From assembly GCF_905475465.1 (NCBI RefSeq), contig NC_062240.1:4479001-4543000 (forward strand): 64,000 bases of DNA, written 5' to 3'. Under the pieces are notes generated by a model that saw only the letters and a list, made by a program, of their open reading frames with translations, was not told the DNA's origin and made no database searches. The position numbers were made by a program, and so were the translations under genes. Source of the stretch: Pieris napi. Taxonomy: Eukaryota; Arthropoda; Insecta; Lepidoptera; Pieridae. Of the stretch, positions 47,863-61,195 are shown piece by piece (position 1 is the first letter of the stretch; each line of letters begins with the position of its first letter).

Positions 47863-49865
47863 TATTGTATACATACAGAAAAAAGCCAATATGATCTGCG
47901 CTGTAATTGGTAACTTTGTCGGTGGGGCTTATTTCTAAGGACTAACCCGAAAGTGAGCGCAAAGATATAAGGAAGGGATCTCGGCCTGTACTAAGTTAAT
48001 AAAGGTTAACTCAAAAATAATTGTTTTTTACACATTTCTCTAATTTGAAATATGAAAGCGTTGTGGAAACTTTTCATCTTTCTAACAGAGCGAAATTTAA
48101 GGCTTCTCTGGTCCTAAAGTTTTAATTATTCAGTGAATCTTAATTAAAAGTTAATTATAAATTGGTAAAGAGCTTTTTCACCAATTTTGAGGTGCCCTAA
48201 AGATTAGCATAATTTCTTTGAACTTAATTTTGAAGGGAATATATATATATATATCTTTTTTTACATAATTTTCGTGACCAAGCATTTGGTTGAGCCTATG
48301 TGTTCAAACATCAAACAGCCATGACTAAGTTTTGCCATTCGAGGCAATAGGTGAAACTCAGTTGAAACTTAAAGAAAATACTGAAGAATTGTGTCCATAC
48401 TTTGATAGTATCAAAGTATACATCCTGTTTTATGTATATGCACAATTTCCTTCAACTATTCCAATAGCATATTAGCATAAGTATTCAAAATTTGGCTGTA
48501 CTGTACCTACTATGGAAATATATATTTCTCATTGTAAAACTAGGTTTGAACTTTGCAATAACAATACCATCTAGACTGTTATAAAAATATATTTAATAAT
48601 GGTTGTCAAAATTTCTATGATAAATGACTGCGAGTGAGCGTGAAACTTAACTTTTGCCATTTATCTATACTTTCAATCAGCCCCAACTTCCGGTACGCGG
48701 TTCTGACTTATATTATTAATATATCTAGGCAGCTGTTTATTCAGGTTGTGGAGAATGTAATAGATCTTGGCTAATTTTGAGGATATTCAAAAAAACACTA
48801 ATTCAGAACTACTCAATACACTAATAAATTATAAAGTCATATTGGAAATAAAAAATGTTCGTACTAAGTACACATGTCAGAAGTGAAACTTCTTTGCCAA
48901 AGTAATTTTTAAGTCTTGTTAATATTTATACAAATCTAAAACTTTAAATTTCTGAGACTTAGAGGGAGGAAAAACGGAAGATATGTTAGGAATTTAATTG
49001 TCAAAAATTAATACAAATAATAAATTTAATTGTTTTAATTTATTTCTTTGATAATAAAATGCAAAAAAAGCAATTCAATTTATAATTCGTCATTTGAGAT
49101 TTCAATAAATTAATTTGCATAAAATATAAAATACTAATATTTCATAAATTCTCTTTACGAAATTTTAATTTTAAAAATAGAATTTCTATAATGCCCTTCT
49201 CACTCTCTCTCCATCGGTCTCAATCGCTCTCTCCCTTTCGACAAAAACGCTGCACATCTTTGTGACGCTAATATTATTATTATTGCGTTTCATCCGTCAC
49301 TTCAAAAATAAAAAAACCCGTCTTCAAATTGCACTGAAACAAAACAAACAACAGAATTATAGTAACGTATTTATTACAAAACACTTTTTGGTACATTTTC
49401 ATTAAATTTACCTTTACATTTCGCATACATTTGACAGTATTAGTTATCTCTTAGAATAATTTATAAGGAGATTTCCAACTGAAGACGTTATTACTCATCT
49501 TGACAGTAAGCCGCTGTTGACAGTTGACTAGGATCATTGCGAAATGGATCCGAAACATTAATCAGAAATCGCCAGACTATCAATCACCCTTTTCCTCAAA
49601 CTGATCTTGTTTTTACGCTCAAAATTGAAAACACATTTGACGAATTTTGAAACTCATGTTTGCACACAGTTTACTTTAAATTTCAAATCAACCTTTCAAA
49701 TTAAATGAGGCAACTGTTTTTATGAGCAAAGACAAAAATCTTTAATATTAACTTTGACTTACAGTGACACTTAGAAAACAATGTATTTAGAAAAGATTTC
49801 TTATTTCGCGCTCGAGTATGTCCATGGCACACATTTTTTTACATTTTTAAAAATCTATACATAAA
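47863..49865. other. no gene seen
   Basis: AT-rich sequence with a (TA)n run near 48239-48253. No splice-supported ORF or recognisable element apart from scattered short repeats. Confidence 0.45.
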
Positions 49866-50330
49866 CTTAAACTCAAAATATCTTTATTCTTGTAGGTAAA
49901 CAAGTACATTTATGAATTGTCAGAAAGAAGTTAAATTAATTGTAAATTTACATTTACTACCAGTTCGCAAGTCGTAGAGCGGGTAAGAAGAACTGGCAAG
50001 AAACTTCACTCTTTTTAATCGCCAAGTATTGTCATACAAATTGTTTGAACTGGAGCAAATCAATCCCAAGGATTAGGATCATTTAAGTATTCCTCAAATT
50101 TATAAAAAGCTTTATTGATTAATTTCCGTTTAACGAGGGCTTTGAATTTATTGTATATTGTATAGTGATAATTCTCTAATTTCGCTTGGGATATAGCTGC
50201 TCCCCCCACCGATGAAAAGGTATACATTATATAACTTTTTTTCTTATAATTATCTAAGCTTCGCAACACAATAGGTGTCTATGACGCTCGTATAAATCCC
50301 CATTTAGCATCGTGTGTTCCTCTACTATTA
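49866..50330 (-). mobile_element. 5'-truncated LINE 3' end
   Basis: Minus-strand ORF (50269-50060) reads YTIYNKFKALVKRKLINKAF and YKFEEYLNDPNPW, the common C-terminus of a lepidopteran LINE ORF2. It is followed by a 3' UTR ending CAAGAATAAAGATATTTTGA. The UTR is related to 39515-39630, where GCCAGTTCTCAAGGGCGTAG and TTAATCGCCAAG recur. Confidence 0.7.
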
Positions 50331-50501
50331 CAGGTGAAAGTCGTCGTAAGAATTAAGGTATACTTAAGATACTCTAACGATCAGCGATTATGTAGCTTAA
50401 AGCTAGATTACGCGATGTCTTGCTCTCTATTCATGTCACTGAATAGTTTTAGCAAAGAACTAATCAATACCTTATTTGTTTGTTTTACGGCCGTGTATAA
50501 T

Positions 50502-50697
50502 ATTTATTATTATTCTCTTACATTAAGTAAAACATAAATTCTAAAATTATTCGAATGTTGTTTTTAAATCCAATGCCGTAGCATCTTCCGTGGGCAACTT
50601 CATTCTGTTAATTTTGTGTCACGGTGCGCGCGCATCGTAAAATTTCACTCTCATCAATTTTTCATAACGCGCCTAAAGAAGTATAGCTTCAAAAATT
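50502..50697 (+). repeat. dispersed repeat, copy 3
   Basis: Shares TATTATTCTCTTACATTAAG, CGTAGCATCTTCCGTGGG and CATAACGCGCCTAAAGAAG with the two copies in ALG9 introns. Confidence 0.75.
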
Positions 50698-50937
50698 GTA
50701 AATTTTCATGTACACTACATTTTCTTTCAAAAATTATATTCTCGTAAATAATCTAAATGGATCCCTAAACCCTTTGAAGTTGACATAAAGCCTTTTCATA
50801 TAAAAATATTTCTGACGGATATTAAAAACTCACAGCTGGCTTACTTTTATCAGGTATATAATAATATGCTTATAATATATTCCAATTAAAGGTAATTAGC
50901 CAAGTAAAAATGTGTTTGTGTATTTATAGTAAACTAA

Positions 50938-51276
50938 TCTATACTAATATTATAAAGACGAAAAATTTGTATATAAGTATTTTTATAACGAAATGGCTCA
51001 AAAAGTACTGGACCGATTCTAAAAATTCTTTCACAAATTGAATGCTACATTATCACTGATGATTATAGGCTAAAACTATCCCTAATAAAACTACAATACA
51101 ACAGTATTGTAGTTTAGGTGTAAAAAATGCCTATAAAACATCTTTCATCGCGTGCGCTGCCAAAACTATTGATGTTAGAACAAAAAAATATACCACAATA
51201 TTAAAGAACATATCAATATCTACAAAATGTTTAAAAAATAAATTTCCACCCGCGTGAAGCCGGGATGGGCTGCTAG
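50938..51276 (+). mobile_element. Helitron-like element (family E)
   Basis: Starts TCTATACTAATATTATAAAG and ends ACCCGCGTGAAGCCGGGATG then GGCTGCTAG, between A and T. It contains GTACTGGACCGATTCTAAAA. It is non-coding. Confidence 0.8.
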
Positions 51277-53421
51277 TTACTAATAATTTCAAGGTTTGCT
51301 ATTCAATGTATTATCTGTGATACTGAATGTTTTGAACATGATTTCGAGAGTATGAAGCCCAAGTACCTATTGTAGAAAGCATATTTTCCCTTAATTACAC
51401 AAAACTGCATTAAACATGTTTTTTTAAATACCTACCCTCTTTCGGTCCGGAAATAATCCAAATAAACCTGTTGCTTTATGGCAGCAATCGATATGTGAAG
51501 ATTTAAAACACATGTTTGACTACTACTTACTTATAATTGATCCAAAAGTATGAAATCTTTAAAAGTTTAGTGAAAAAAATACGGAAACCATTGGAACCTA
51601 ACCCCTGTAATCGATAAATCATCTTACTTAAAATCATTATCTTAATAAAATCTTTACTCGGCAGTATATATACGTATATATTCGTATATCTATGTAAACG
51701 TCATGTAGAAATAATTGTTTTAATACACTTATTTCACAATCGTTGTTTGTAATTCTTCCTAGAAAGATATTAGAGTGACTCATGGTCATATGTAATACCT
51801 TTTCAGAATCCATATTAAATGCGCCAAAACTTGTAATACAGGGTCACTTTTCGGTTGAGTAATTTTTTTCACAGTGGGGTCCGAAGAAAACAAAAAGTTA
51901 TGATTTGAAAAATGTTATATATATATATAAACAACTATAAATAGTATGTCTAACACAAGAACTCATTAGTACCAATTTAGTGGATATTATGAAAAAGATA
52001 CAGGATGTAGATATTTTCGAATTTTAATAAGAATTATTAAAAAAAGTCAATTTTCATATAAAAAGCAAAATAAATCATAACTCTGCAGGGACCTTAGAGA
52101 CCTCCCGTAGAACAATTTTTTGCCGCTGATGACCTCATCTATCCCCTATTTGCGTTTGATCCACGACTTTTTGGCCACCCTGTATACAAGTACTAAATGT
52201 ATACACTATCTCGTACTTCTAAGGATTCATAGTTTAGAGAGCTTGAAGCTATCGACCAGGCGCACAACGATAATTAAGAGCTTACAGTTAAGCCCGCTCA
52301 GTTGCTTATGAGAAATGAAGTACTCCTATACCTGCTCTTTAAATTTCTATATTAGTTTCATGATCTTTTGTTTTTGTTTAATAGCTATATCTAGGTCATC
52401 AACCTTCATTGTTCTTGACGCTCAATTTTTTGGGTCTAAGATATGCCTTTCTCACAATGTTTTCCTTCACCGTACGAGCAAGTATTACATTGAAAGTCCA
52501 TTGGTGCACAGCAGGGGCATAGAACTCAGGAATCAGAGTGACACTGAAGCCACTACACCAACAATGCTCATAATATTGTTGTGGTTTAATTTAGTTATTA
52601 CAAATGATGAAGTCAAAGCATATACATACAGTTGTTTTATTTACCTAACTAAAAGACAGTTTAGTAAGTTTAATATAATAATATCTCTGATAAAAAAAAT
52701 GTTCAAGAGTTTCTATAAAATATCATTTATCTCCGCGTATATTTTGATGAAATATTAATGCGGATCTTATGAGTTTTTGCTCTTAGTATTCGTAAATTAC
52801 TTAACTTGACTTTTGGAACATAAAAATTTTTTATGTTCCAAAGCGGTTTTACTCCCGTAAATTTGATCATAATTTCGTAGCGGAGTTATTTCAAAACTAT
52901 GATACCAAAAATCCCATCAATAATCAAGGGTAATACTAAATACTTGTGATAGCGAATTAAGTTGCAATTCATAATTTTAATATTTTTTTGTAAATCCTTT
53001 TAATAATTTGTGGAATAAGGTTTCTCAAATAAGGGATTTTAAACTAAATTACTCTTCAAACTTAAAGGATAGATAACGGCATGATCGCAAACTTTAGATA
53101 AAGTTTTTGTAACTTAACATATACTGTTACTGATAATACTGTCTAAATTACGCTAAAAATAAATTATTAATTTATTTAAAAGCCTACGTAAAATAAATTT
53201 AATAAAATAAAAGTCCTATATAATTATTTAATTCCAAATGTTTACATATAGAAATCACAAGTTGTTCGGCTAAATCGACAAATTAGCATAATTCACCAGT
53301 GAACACTCATTTAACGTTTCCGGTTTCATGATATAATTAGCAGTTTGTGGTGAACATGTTGTTAATTATAATTATTATTATAGTACCTAATATAATTGTA
53401 GTACATCCAGTGGCGTTACCA
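51277..53421. other. no gene seen; SINE-like fragment near 52430-52550
   Basis: The 147-codon ORF at 52315-52758 runs through a SINE-like fragment (ACAATGTTTTCCTTCACCGT and GTCCATTGGTGCACAGCAGG) and has AT-driven F/I/L/S composition, so I do not call it a gene. Confidence 0.5.
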
Positions 53422-53650
53422 GTCTTACGATTCTGTAACTCACTTTTCGAATTCTCACAGCGTTTTCCGCAGCGGCGGTCGCGCTCAAATCAGTCGTGAA
53501 GCAGTCATTTTACGATTTGGCATTCTGATAAACAATAAACTACAAGCTCTCTCCTTATCAGATTCACATCAGATTCCTCCTGATTTAAGCGCGACCGCCG
53601 TTGCGCAAACCGCTGTGAGAGTTCGAAAAGTGAGTTACAGAATCGCAAGG
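53422..53650. mobile_element. palindromic MITE (relative of 33481-33721)
   Basis: Shares ACGATTCTGTAACTCACTTT, GGCGGTCGCGCTCAAATCAG and the central AACAATAAACTACAAGCTC. The right arm is diverged and partly deleted compared with the 33-kb copy. Confidence 0.85.
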
Positions 53651-54260
53651 CTGTTCTAAATCTGGGCCTCATATGTGCCATTTTACTTTAAAGTAGACAG
53701 CCGTCATCGATTTTTTCGTCTTATACACGCATGTCAGCTTTCTCACGATGTTTTCTACAGCCGTATAAGCAAAATCATTGATACCCTATAAGAAATCTCG
53801 GAGTTTGAAAATTATCTTTTCCTGAAAGGATTTCGCTTAAACAATAAATGTATTTAGGACTATTTATCGTATATTTCTTATTGTTACGTTATTAAGCCGA
53901 AAATATTCTTTATTCCCCTATTATTTATAGTAGTTTGAAATTAATATAATCTAATAAATGTACCCTTACAAAACAATGTTACAATCTGTTTAGAGTTTCA
54001 AATTGTGGCCCATGAAACCGCAGTCACGAACAGAAGTTTGTTGAGTAACAATCAAAACATTCGAGTTACTAAATATCATTTCAAATTTTTCTACTGTGAA
54101 AGTGTTTTATTACACCGCCCTTAACAGCCACCGACGTAATTATCTCGGAATATTGCGTGTGGTATTCTATACACATATGAATTTTATGATTTATTTTTCG
54201 CTTTTTCGTTCATAAACTCGTTTAATGTAAAGCACGAATTTATGATTTATATGTCAAATA

Positions 54261-54598
54261 CTAGCAGACCGGCCAAGCGTTGCTGTGGCTAAGGTTTTTG
54301 TTATATTACATAGTAGTAAACTATTCAAGGGAAACGGTAGGAGAACTTATGTGAAAGGTAGATAGCTTATGTGAGACGTTGGTACTTTTAACATGGCGCC
54401 ATCTGTTGAATTGTATCAAATAATAAACAAATATTTGCAATAAAATAATATTGCAGGTATAAATTGAGATGTAAGTTATCCTTTCTTTTAAGTTAGATCA
54501 AACTGCACACGGTGTGCAAATTTGATTGATATCGGTTCGGTAGTTTAGGAGTCCATAGCGGACAAACAACGTGACACGTAATTTTATATGTATTAAGA
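54261..54598 (-). mobile_element. Helitron-like element (family D, copy 3)
   Basis: Minus-strand start TCTTAATACATATAAAATTA, end CTTGGCCGGTCTGCTAG, followed by T. The target A precedes the TC. Confidence 0.8.
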
Positions 54599-55947
54599 TT
54601 GGGCAAATGTTTAAAATTAATTAAAAACTTACGAACATACGTAATGCTTATAATTAAATGTATTGATAAAAAACCCGTTTCTTAATCTTAAAGACCTGGG
54701 AGAAAGGGACTTGGGACTTGGCGGACCTTAAAGGGAACCCTTTTTTGTGAGTAGTAGCGTATTAATAGCCAGCCGTAATATCGCGGAAATACTAAAGCGA
54801 AACTATCAAATTTACATAACGATATAAATGCGAAATAAACATAAAGAAGTACATAAAGGTACTCATCCCTTTTGACATTTAATCCTTATCTGCGGTCTGT
54901 TTTTGCCCTAATCTACGTTTCATGTTTTGGACAAAGGCCCCCAGTTATATTTAATTACGTCGTAGCTAGCGGCCATTTTGAACCATTTTGCATTAAGTGT
55001 ATATGCTACTTAAAAATATGACGTTTGTAAGCTCAAACGCAAAAAGGTGTGGTCTAATATGTTGTTAAAATTACTATTATGTTTATTTATAAATCCAAAA
55101 AGAACTCTTAAAATTTTATTACAAGATAAATAAAGGAACTTCAAATTATCGATAGCACAGCAAAAAAGCCTACTTTAAACTAAAGCCAAATAAAAGCCCT
55201 AACCTCATTAAGAGAATAATAAACAAGATTACCATAAATAGGTAGACTGTTATACAATAAATAAATATTGTTGTTATTGTTATTATGTAAATAATTAAGT
55301 TGTATGAGATAGCCTATTCACAGAAGCATTAGTAGCGAATAAGCGAGCCGTGGGTAGACTTTTATTTTTAGTAACTCTAGGATTACAGAGCAAGGAAAAT
55401 TTTGCTAGAAGTTCTGTATAAGTATTGAACTTCAGTACTTTATATAAGTAAACAAGGTCAATAAAGTCACGACGAAGTTTTAAGGTATCTAATTGGATAT
55501 AGTCTAAACAAGTTCGTACGGTTGCTGTTTTTTCAGTTTATTAATATTATAGTGTTATCGTGTTTAGTTAATTCAAATATTAAGCTGAAAATTCTAGTGC
55601 AATAAAACAAATGTTTCGATCAACCGAGAAGTTATTCATTTTCTTTATTGATTTTTGTAAATTATTTCTTATATCTCAACGCGATCTCAAAACAGACGTA
55701 TCTACACATGCAACAATACAACTACGGTCGTAAAAACGTGGGTTGAAAATAATTACGTACTTAGTTGCAATACCCTTGTTGACTGCGTCTAATTGACAAC
55801 TTGAGCTTAGGGCTAATTAACGACAAGAATAGTTTTTACAAGGAAACGTGAAGCTTGGTTAATAATCACCTTTTATATCGAATCTAAAGCATATCCTATA
55901 GATTTGTCATATGTCAGATTGCTTCCGTTTCTATGATCATTTTTGAC
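54599..55947. other. no gene seen
   Basis: AT-rich DNA with no supported exon, RNA gene or element. Confidence 0.45.
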
Positions 55948-56156
55948 GTGACAACGTCTTATAAATCGATGGAGCCGGCTGCACGTACGAAAAAACATGA
56001 CTCATGCGGCGTTACCTCGCTCTGAGGCGTTCCATTTAAGGCTTGAAGTGCAAGCGAGAGCGCGAAGCGACAGAGAGGCACAATCGGACTCCGCGCTCTT
56101 CAGCGTTCGACATCTGTCTCTCTCCTACTTGAGTGAGCGATTCGTGACGTTGTCAC
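55948..56156. mobile_element. GC-rich MITE-like element
   Basis: Inverted GTGACAACGTC / GACGTTGTCAC arms bound an unusually GC-rich block containing GCAAGCGAGAGCGCGAAGCG. The 78-residue ORF over it is a by-product of composition. Confidence 0.55.
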
Positions 56157-56385
56157 GATCAACTATCGTCAGTAAACCGACTTTACAGACAACCGATTTT
56201 TATTGTATCATAGACAAACTACTAATCTACTAACATAGATCTTAAGAAACTATTGTTACTAACTTACTAATCAAGCAATGGACTGTATTTCTCTGATTAA
56301 TAAAAATTATTATTATTATAGACAAGTAGGTGAGTGATTAGTGCCTTCGGTCTGACATGTCGTCAATATTTATATTTGAGATATG

Positions 56386-56640
56386 ACGGGTTACCCACGA
56401 TGTTTTACTTCACCGTAGCAGCGAGTGTCAGATGCGCACATAGACAGAAAGTTCATTGGTGTACAGCCGAGGTTCGAATCTACAACCTCAGGGATGAGAC
56501 GTACGTTAACATTTGCTCGAACGGTGAAGGAAAACATCGTGAGGATACCGACATGTCTTAGACCCAAAAAGTCGACGGCGTGTGTCAGGCACTGAAGGCT
56601 GAAAATGATCATGAAACAGATTCAGAAATCTGAGGCCAAG
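56386..56640. mobile_element. two SINE copies in inverted arrangement
   Basis: CGATGTTTTACTTCACCGTA on the left and CGGTGAAGGAAAACATCGTG on the right are inverse copies. Between them lie CAGAAAGTTCATTGGTGTAC and a B-box-like GGTTCGAATC (about 56472). Downstream is ACCCAAAAAGTCGACGGCGT. This suggests a tRNA-related SINE with a second inverted copy. Confidence 0.6.
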
Positions 56641-56925
56641 ACCTGAAAGAGGTTGTAGCGCCACTGATTTTTTTTTATTCTTATAAAAGTTATTAAAATA
56701 CGAAGTTGGCCACTTGTTGAGTGCGTCTAATTGTAGATGACGCTATTAGAGCTAATGAACTGAACGGTCTTAAGAGTTTCCACGCCAGTGCGTGCGGGGA
56801 ACGACGTAAATTCAATGGATAAGGCGTTAATGTCTCGAACTTTTCTGGAGGTTTTTTGAAGATAATAAAAATAATTTACGATAGTATTGTCTTTTATTGA
56901 CATAACTTTCACACATTTGATAATA

Positions 56926-57065
56926 AAACTATTTTTTACCGGATTGAAGTTATGTATTTACAATTATTTTTTATAATTTTAAATTTAACCGACGTTTCGC
57001 GTGCTTTACAGCGTGCACGGTCACGGTGACTGAAGACAAAAAGTGTTGAATGTCAAAAAGTGTCA
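56926..57065. mobile_element. MITE fragment (TTTTTTACCGGATTGAAG family)
   Basis: Near-identical to 36757-36905 over TTTTTTACCGGATTGAAGTT, GTATTTACAATTATTTTT and TTTACAGCGTGC; a one-ended copy. Confidence 0.7.
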
Positions 57066-59789
57066 CAGCTGTAGAAAAAGTTGCATTATCTGTATTTATT
57101 TTCCCCGGAGTTGGTATCGACTACGATACTTTGGTAGTCTACGAGTTAACACAAATAACATCCATTGATCGATTCCCGTCAAAACAATTTTTGTTCTGAC
57201 TTGAAGGTAGATAATCATGTTCATCTACTTGCTATACATCCATTAATGTGACACAGAATTGAAATGAATTGCTTATTATATTTACTTATAGACACAATGC
57301 TTTCCTTTTATATAATAGGTGTAATTAGTATTTAAGATACTGTTTTTGAATAATAAATTAGATTTGAATATTGCTCTGAATTATTCATTTCTCGCTTCCT
57401 CTCAAAGTGGCGAAGACTGCTTCAAGCCCTAAATTATCGTGGTGAAGCTTTGATCCTACCCGCAGGGCTCCGTCTGTTACCTTAGGTCTCTTGGTGCAGA
57501 CATCCCGTACTTATTTATACTTCACTATTTATGTGTTAGGGTACGTCTGTAAGGCTTATGGATCCGTAGGGTTTTTAGGTTCTTACGTCACACCCTCTCA
57601 TATATTTAGTCATCTAGTGCAGCTTGCTCATACATACATTACATATACCATTCAGATACTCCTGCCATCAATACATATAAATTTTAAACACACATTTCAC
57701 AGTCCACTGACTAGCAAGCTGTACAATATTTTACTATATTTTATTATAACACGTTTTGATAATAAATACTAATACAAGGGTTTATGTGACTAGATAACAG
57801 CTATATAGCGTTAGTTATATTAAATATGTTGACAAACAGGCAATCAGTGAAGTTTAGATGTCTGCACAAAACTTAAGTCATCAAATAGTTGCTAACTTAG
57901 TAGTTTTGAAGCAATAACATTTACTTTGAAGCTGAATGCGATAGGAGTTGCACGTGATTTGTTCATTTATTTTAATGACTTTGACCCTTTGCACGAAATT
58001 TACGGTAAACAAAATAATTAACAAGGTAACGATAAATTGGTGTATTAAAAATTTGACTGCAATTAGAACTAAACTTGATCAATGTGTGTGTGTATTGTAC
58101 ACATTGATCAAATATAAATAGTTTAATTGTTAGCACAATAGTCTCTGTGTATACTTTATACTTTATTTAATTAATTATATATAGTCTAGATAGAGAGAGG
58201 TCTAGATAGTATATCAGAAGATAGCCGTGTTCGAATAAACTAACAAGATTACATTATGGCGCAGTTACGTAAAAATTTTTTAGCTTATAAAAATATATTG
58301 TGCACAAGAATAGACTTAAATGTAGCTTCGTAGCTCCTGGCTACGAGTGTCATTTTCCATAGCTGGAGACTACGACTAATCACACCGGCTCAAGCGGACT
58401 TCCACGTGATTAATTTTTTTTACATCAGGCAGTTTCTTTATTGATTATCGAAGCGCAGTCTTTTGAGATATACTCTTTATCTCTCATTTGTTAAATACTA
58501 CACATAATATCATAGCTTAGCTTAACTTAACCATTCCACCCCTCGACCTTACAAATAACCGTGTATTATACGTGACTTTATATGACGTTATATATTATTT
58601 TCTTTAACTGTTATTAAAGTAGTAAAATTGTTTTTCAAAAGTAAACTACTTTCTAATATTGTTTTATTATAGTAATGTCCAGAAATTCATTTATACCTAT
58701 ATATCAATAACTCCGGAATAGATTTTTATGATACTTAGACTGCTCCCTAAGTTTAAATATACCAGATTTAAATAACAAATAATAATAACTCGTTATTCTT
58801 ACACAATATTTTGATATAATTTCAGCAAATATTTTTATAAATGTCCCCAGTTACCATTATAAGAAAAGTCAAACAAAATATGAAAACTATTTTCTTTTGT
58901 GGGAATATATGTATTGTAATTGGCTATTGTTGCTCGGAGCATCAATATACTCGTATAATATTGTATCTAGATTAAATCTGTACATGCATGATTATGGCAT
59001 ATAACGTAAACCATATAAGACAAGTTTTACGATAGAAGATATTTGTGTGTGTTTCTTCTGTGATTACGAAAATCTATAAAAATAAAATGCATTTTATGCT
59101 ACGCAATTGCTTGATTCGGAGTAGCTAACATGTCAAGTAATGTAATAAATACGCATGTAAGCCTGTTACTTCAAGATATCGTGTAGAGAATAGTATAATG
59201 ATTGCAGCTTAAATCATTTTGTCAAACAAAACACTTTGCTATTAAAAAGAGTGGAGAGTGTTTTTCCAGTTCTCTCGTTCGAAGCTGATAAACGCCAGGG
59301 TAAGTAACACAAGTTTTCAAAAAGCTGCCCCGGGGCATTCAATCTCCTCTGGTCACAAAGGAAGGCTTAATAATTTATCAAAGCAATGTTTAGAATTTGC
59401 AAACTGATTTGATGTTATTATAGATAATTATTTTACGGGTATCGCCTTTTATTAACGAGAGAACGAATGTAAATATATTAGAAATTGAATTATGTATGCA
59501 CGTGGGAGTATATTTTATGTTAAAAATTGTGTTGGTTAAAAGTAACAAAATCGTTAAAAGAATTAAGTCATTTTAATCTCTAAACTACGATGACATAGGG
59601 AAAGGTGGTTAAAAATATACATATAGATATATAGAGATTATTATATATAAACAAACAATACACATAAATACTCTCATTAATCATTATTAATGATAAATAT
59701 AAAGAAACATTTATGTTTCTATGTTTCATTTATGTTATGACTTTCTTTAGAAAGTCTTAACGAGCTAATAATAGCAATGGAAAAAATCA
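57066..59789. other. no gene seen
   Basis: AT-rich sequence. A palindrome TTGATCAATGTGT / ACACATTGATCAA lies near 58077-58110. The ORF at 57491-57772 has no recognisable domain. Confidence 0.45.
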
Positions 59790-61130
59790 CTGGTACGTAA
59801 TAGGCTGTAGCGAAGTTCGGAGGCTAGGGGAAGAAATAGAAGACTATGGTCATTTCGGATTTATTATAAAAAACAACTTAGAAAGAATATCGAAGAGTTC
59901 GTGGGAATATCAGAACGAGTTGTTATTTTGAACATTACAATGCCACAATCATACACAAATTGGTTTATAGTAAATATTAACTGTCCTACGGAACAAGCCA
60001 GTAACGCCGATGTTGATTCTTTCTACGCAGATCATAGAAGAGCTATAATAAACTACACACAGAAAAATCTCATTGTTATGGGAGATTATAATGCTCAACT
60101 AGGTAGGAGAAGAAAATTTGCAAACGAAACTTATTTAAAAGTTCTAAACAGTAAAATATATACAAAGTATTCACTAAAAAGATTCTACATAGACTTGGTA
60201 AAATCGTAGATGACAACCAACTTAGAACAACTTAGATCAGACGGGTTTACGGAGCGTATATTCGACAATATACCATATCTTTGTAGTAAGGCATATCCTA
60301 GAAAAAAACAAAGAATATACTATCATATCAAAGAATATCTACTTATGCTTTGTTGATTATTCTAAGGCGTTTGACTATCTGGGACATGAAAAAATATGGC
60401 AAGGCTTGCAAAGTCAGGGATACACAATAAATATATAAAAAATAATCAGGAAAATATAAATGGAAAAACTAGAGTATAAATGTATAAATTAAAAGGGATT
60501 ATAGATATTGGACGAGAAGTGAGACAGATAGACCAAAACCACCAAAACTGTTTTCGGCTGTTCTGTCAGAAATCAAAGTTGCGAAAAAATTCGTAGCTGA
60601 ATACTCGTAATAATTCCTTGGTAAGACAATATCTATGATCGATGCATCAATAAAAGAAATAGACTCAAGAATAGCAAAAGCATGGAAAAGTTTTTGGGCG
60701 CTTAAAGAAGTCATGAAAAATAAGAAAACGAGCATGGTAATTTGAAGAAAAACTTGTATACTACCTTTACAAACATATGGATATCAAACTTGGGTGCCCA
60801 CTAAAGCGCTGCATACAAAACTACAGGTATGACAAAGATCGATAGAACGATGTATGGATAGGGAAGAGAAGACAAAATAAAGAATACAGCAATAAAAATA
60901 ACAACGATGGTAATGGTGGTTACAATTAAAATAAATAAACTTAAGTGGAAATTTCACATGGCAAGGGGAACATTAAAGTGGAGCAAAAAAGTACTAAAAT
61001 GGTGCCCAAGGTGCAGCAAACGAAAAAGAGGAAGACAACTTAGAAGGTGGATAGACCAAATTAAAGAAACAGAAGGTTGTACATGGTAGAGTTGCATAGT
61101 GCAAAGAGGAATGGCGGGATTTCAAGGAAG
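59790..61130 (+). pseudogene. decayed RTE-like LINE (endonuclease-RT)
   Basis: Pieces in order but in different frames. SEVRRLGEEIEDYGHFGFII and VGISERVVILNI, followed by CPTEQASNADVDSFY and NLIVMGDYNAQLGR (60071-60110), form the apurinic endonuclease core with the catalytic GDxNAxxG-like motif. FVDYSKAFD...LGHEKIW near 60350-60400 is from the reverse transcriptase. LTYGYQTW-like sequence lies near 60770, and KWKFHMARGT...SKRKRGRQLRRWIDQIK near 60945-61070 is the C-terminus. Stops, frameshifts and large deletions make it dead. Confidence 0.8.
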
Positions 61131-61139
61131 CAAGATATT

Positions 61140-61195
61140 TTTTTTTTTTTTATAGAACGGGGGGCAAACGGGCAGGAGGCTCACCTGATATTTAG
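61140..61195 (-). mobile_element. LINE 3' tip (reverse), inserted at the RTE tail
   Basis: A T-run followed by ATAGAACGGGGGGCAAACGG and GCAGGAGGCTCACCTGA is the reverse of the CR1/Jockey-like 3' end at 46606-46853, cut to about 50 bases. Confidence 0.75.

Noticed and set aside
52315..52758. 147-residue ORF
   Set aside because: It runs through a SINE-like fragment and is AT-driven hydrophobic sequence with no family features.
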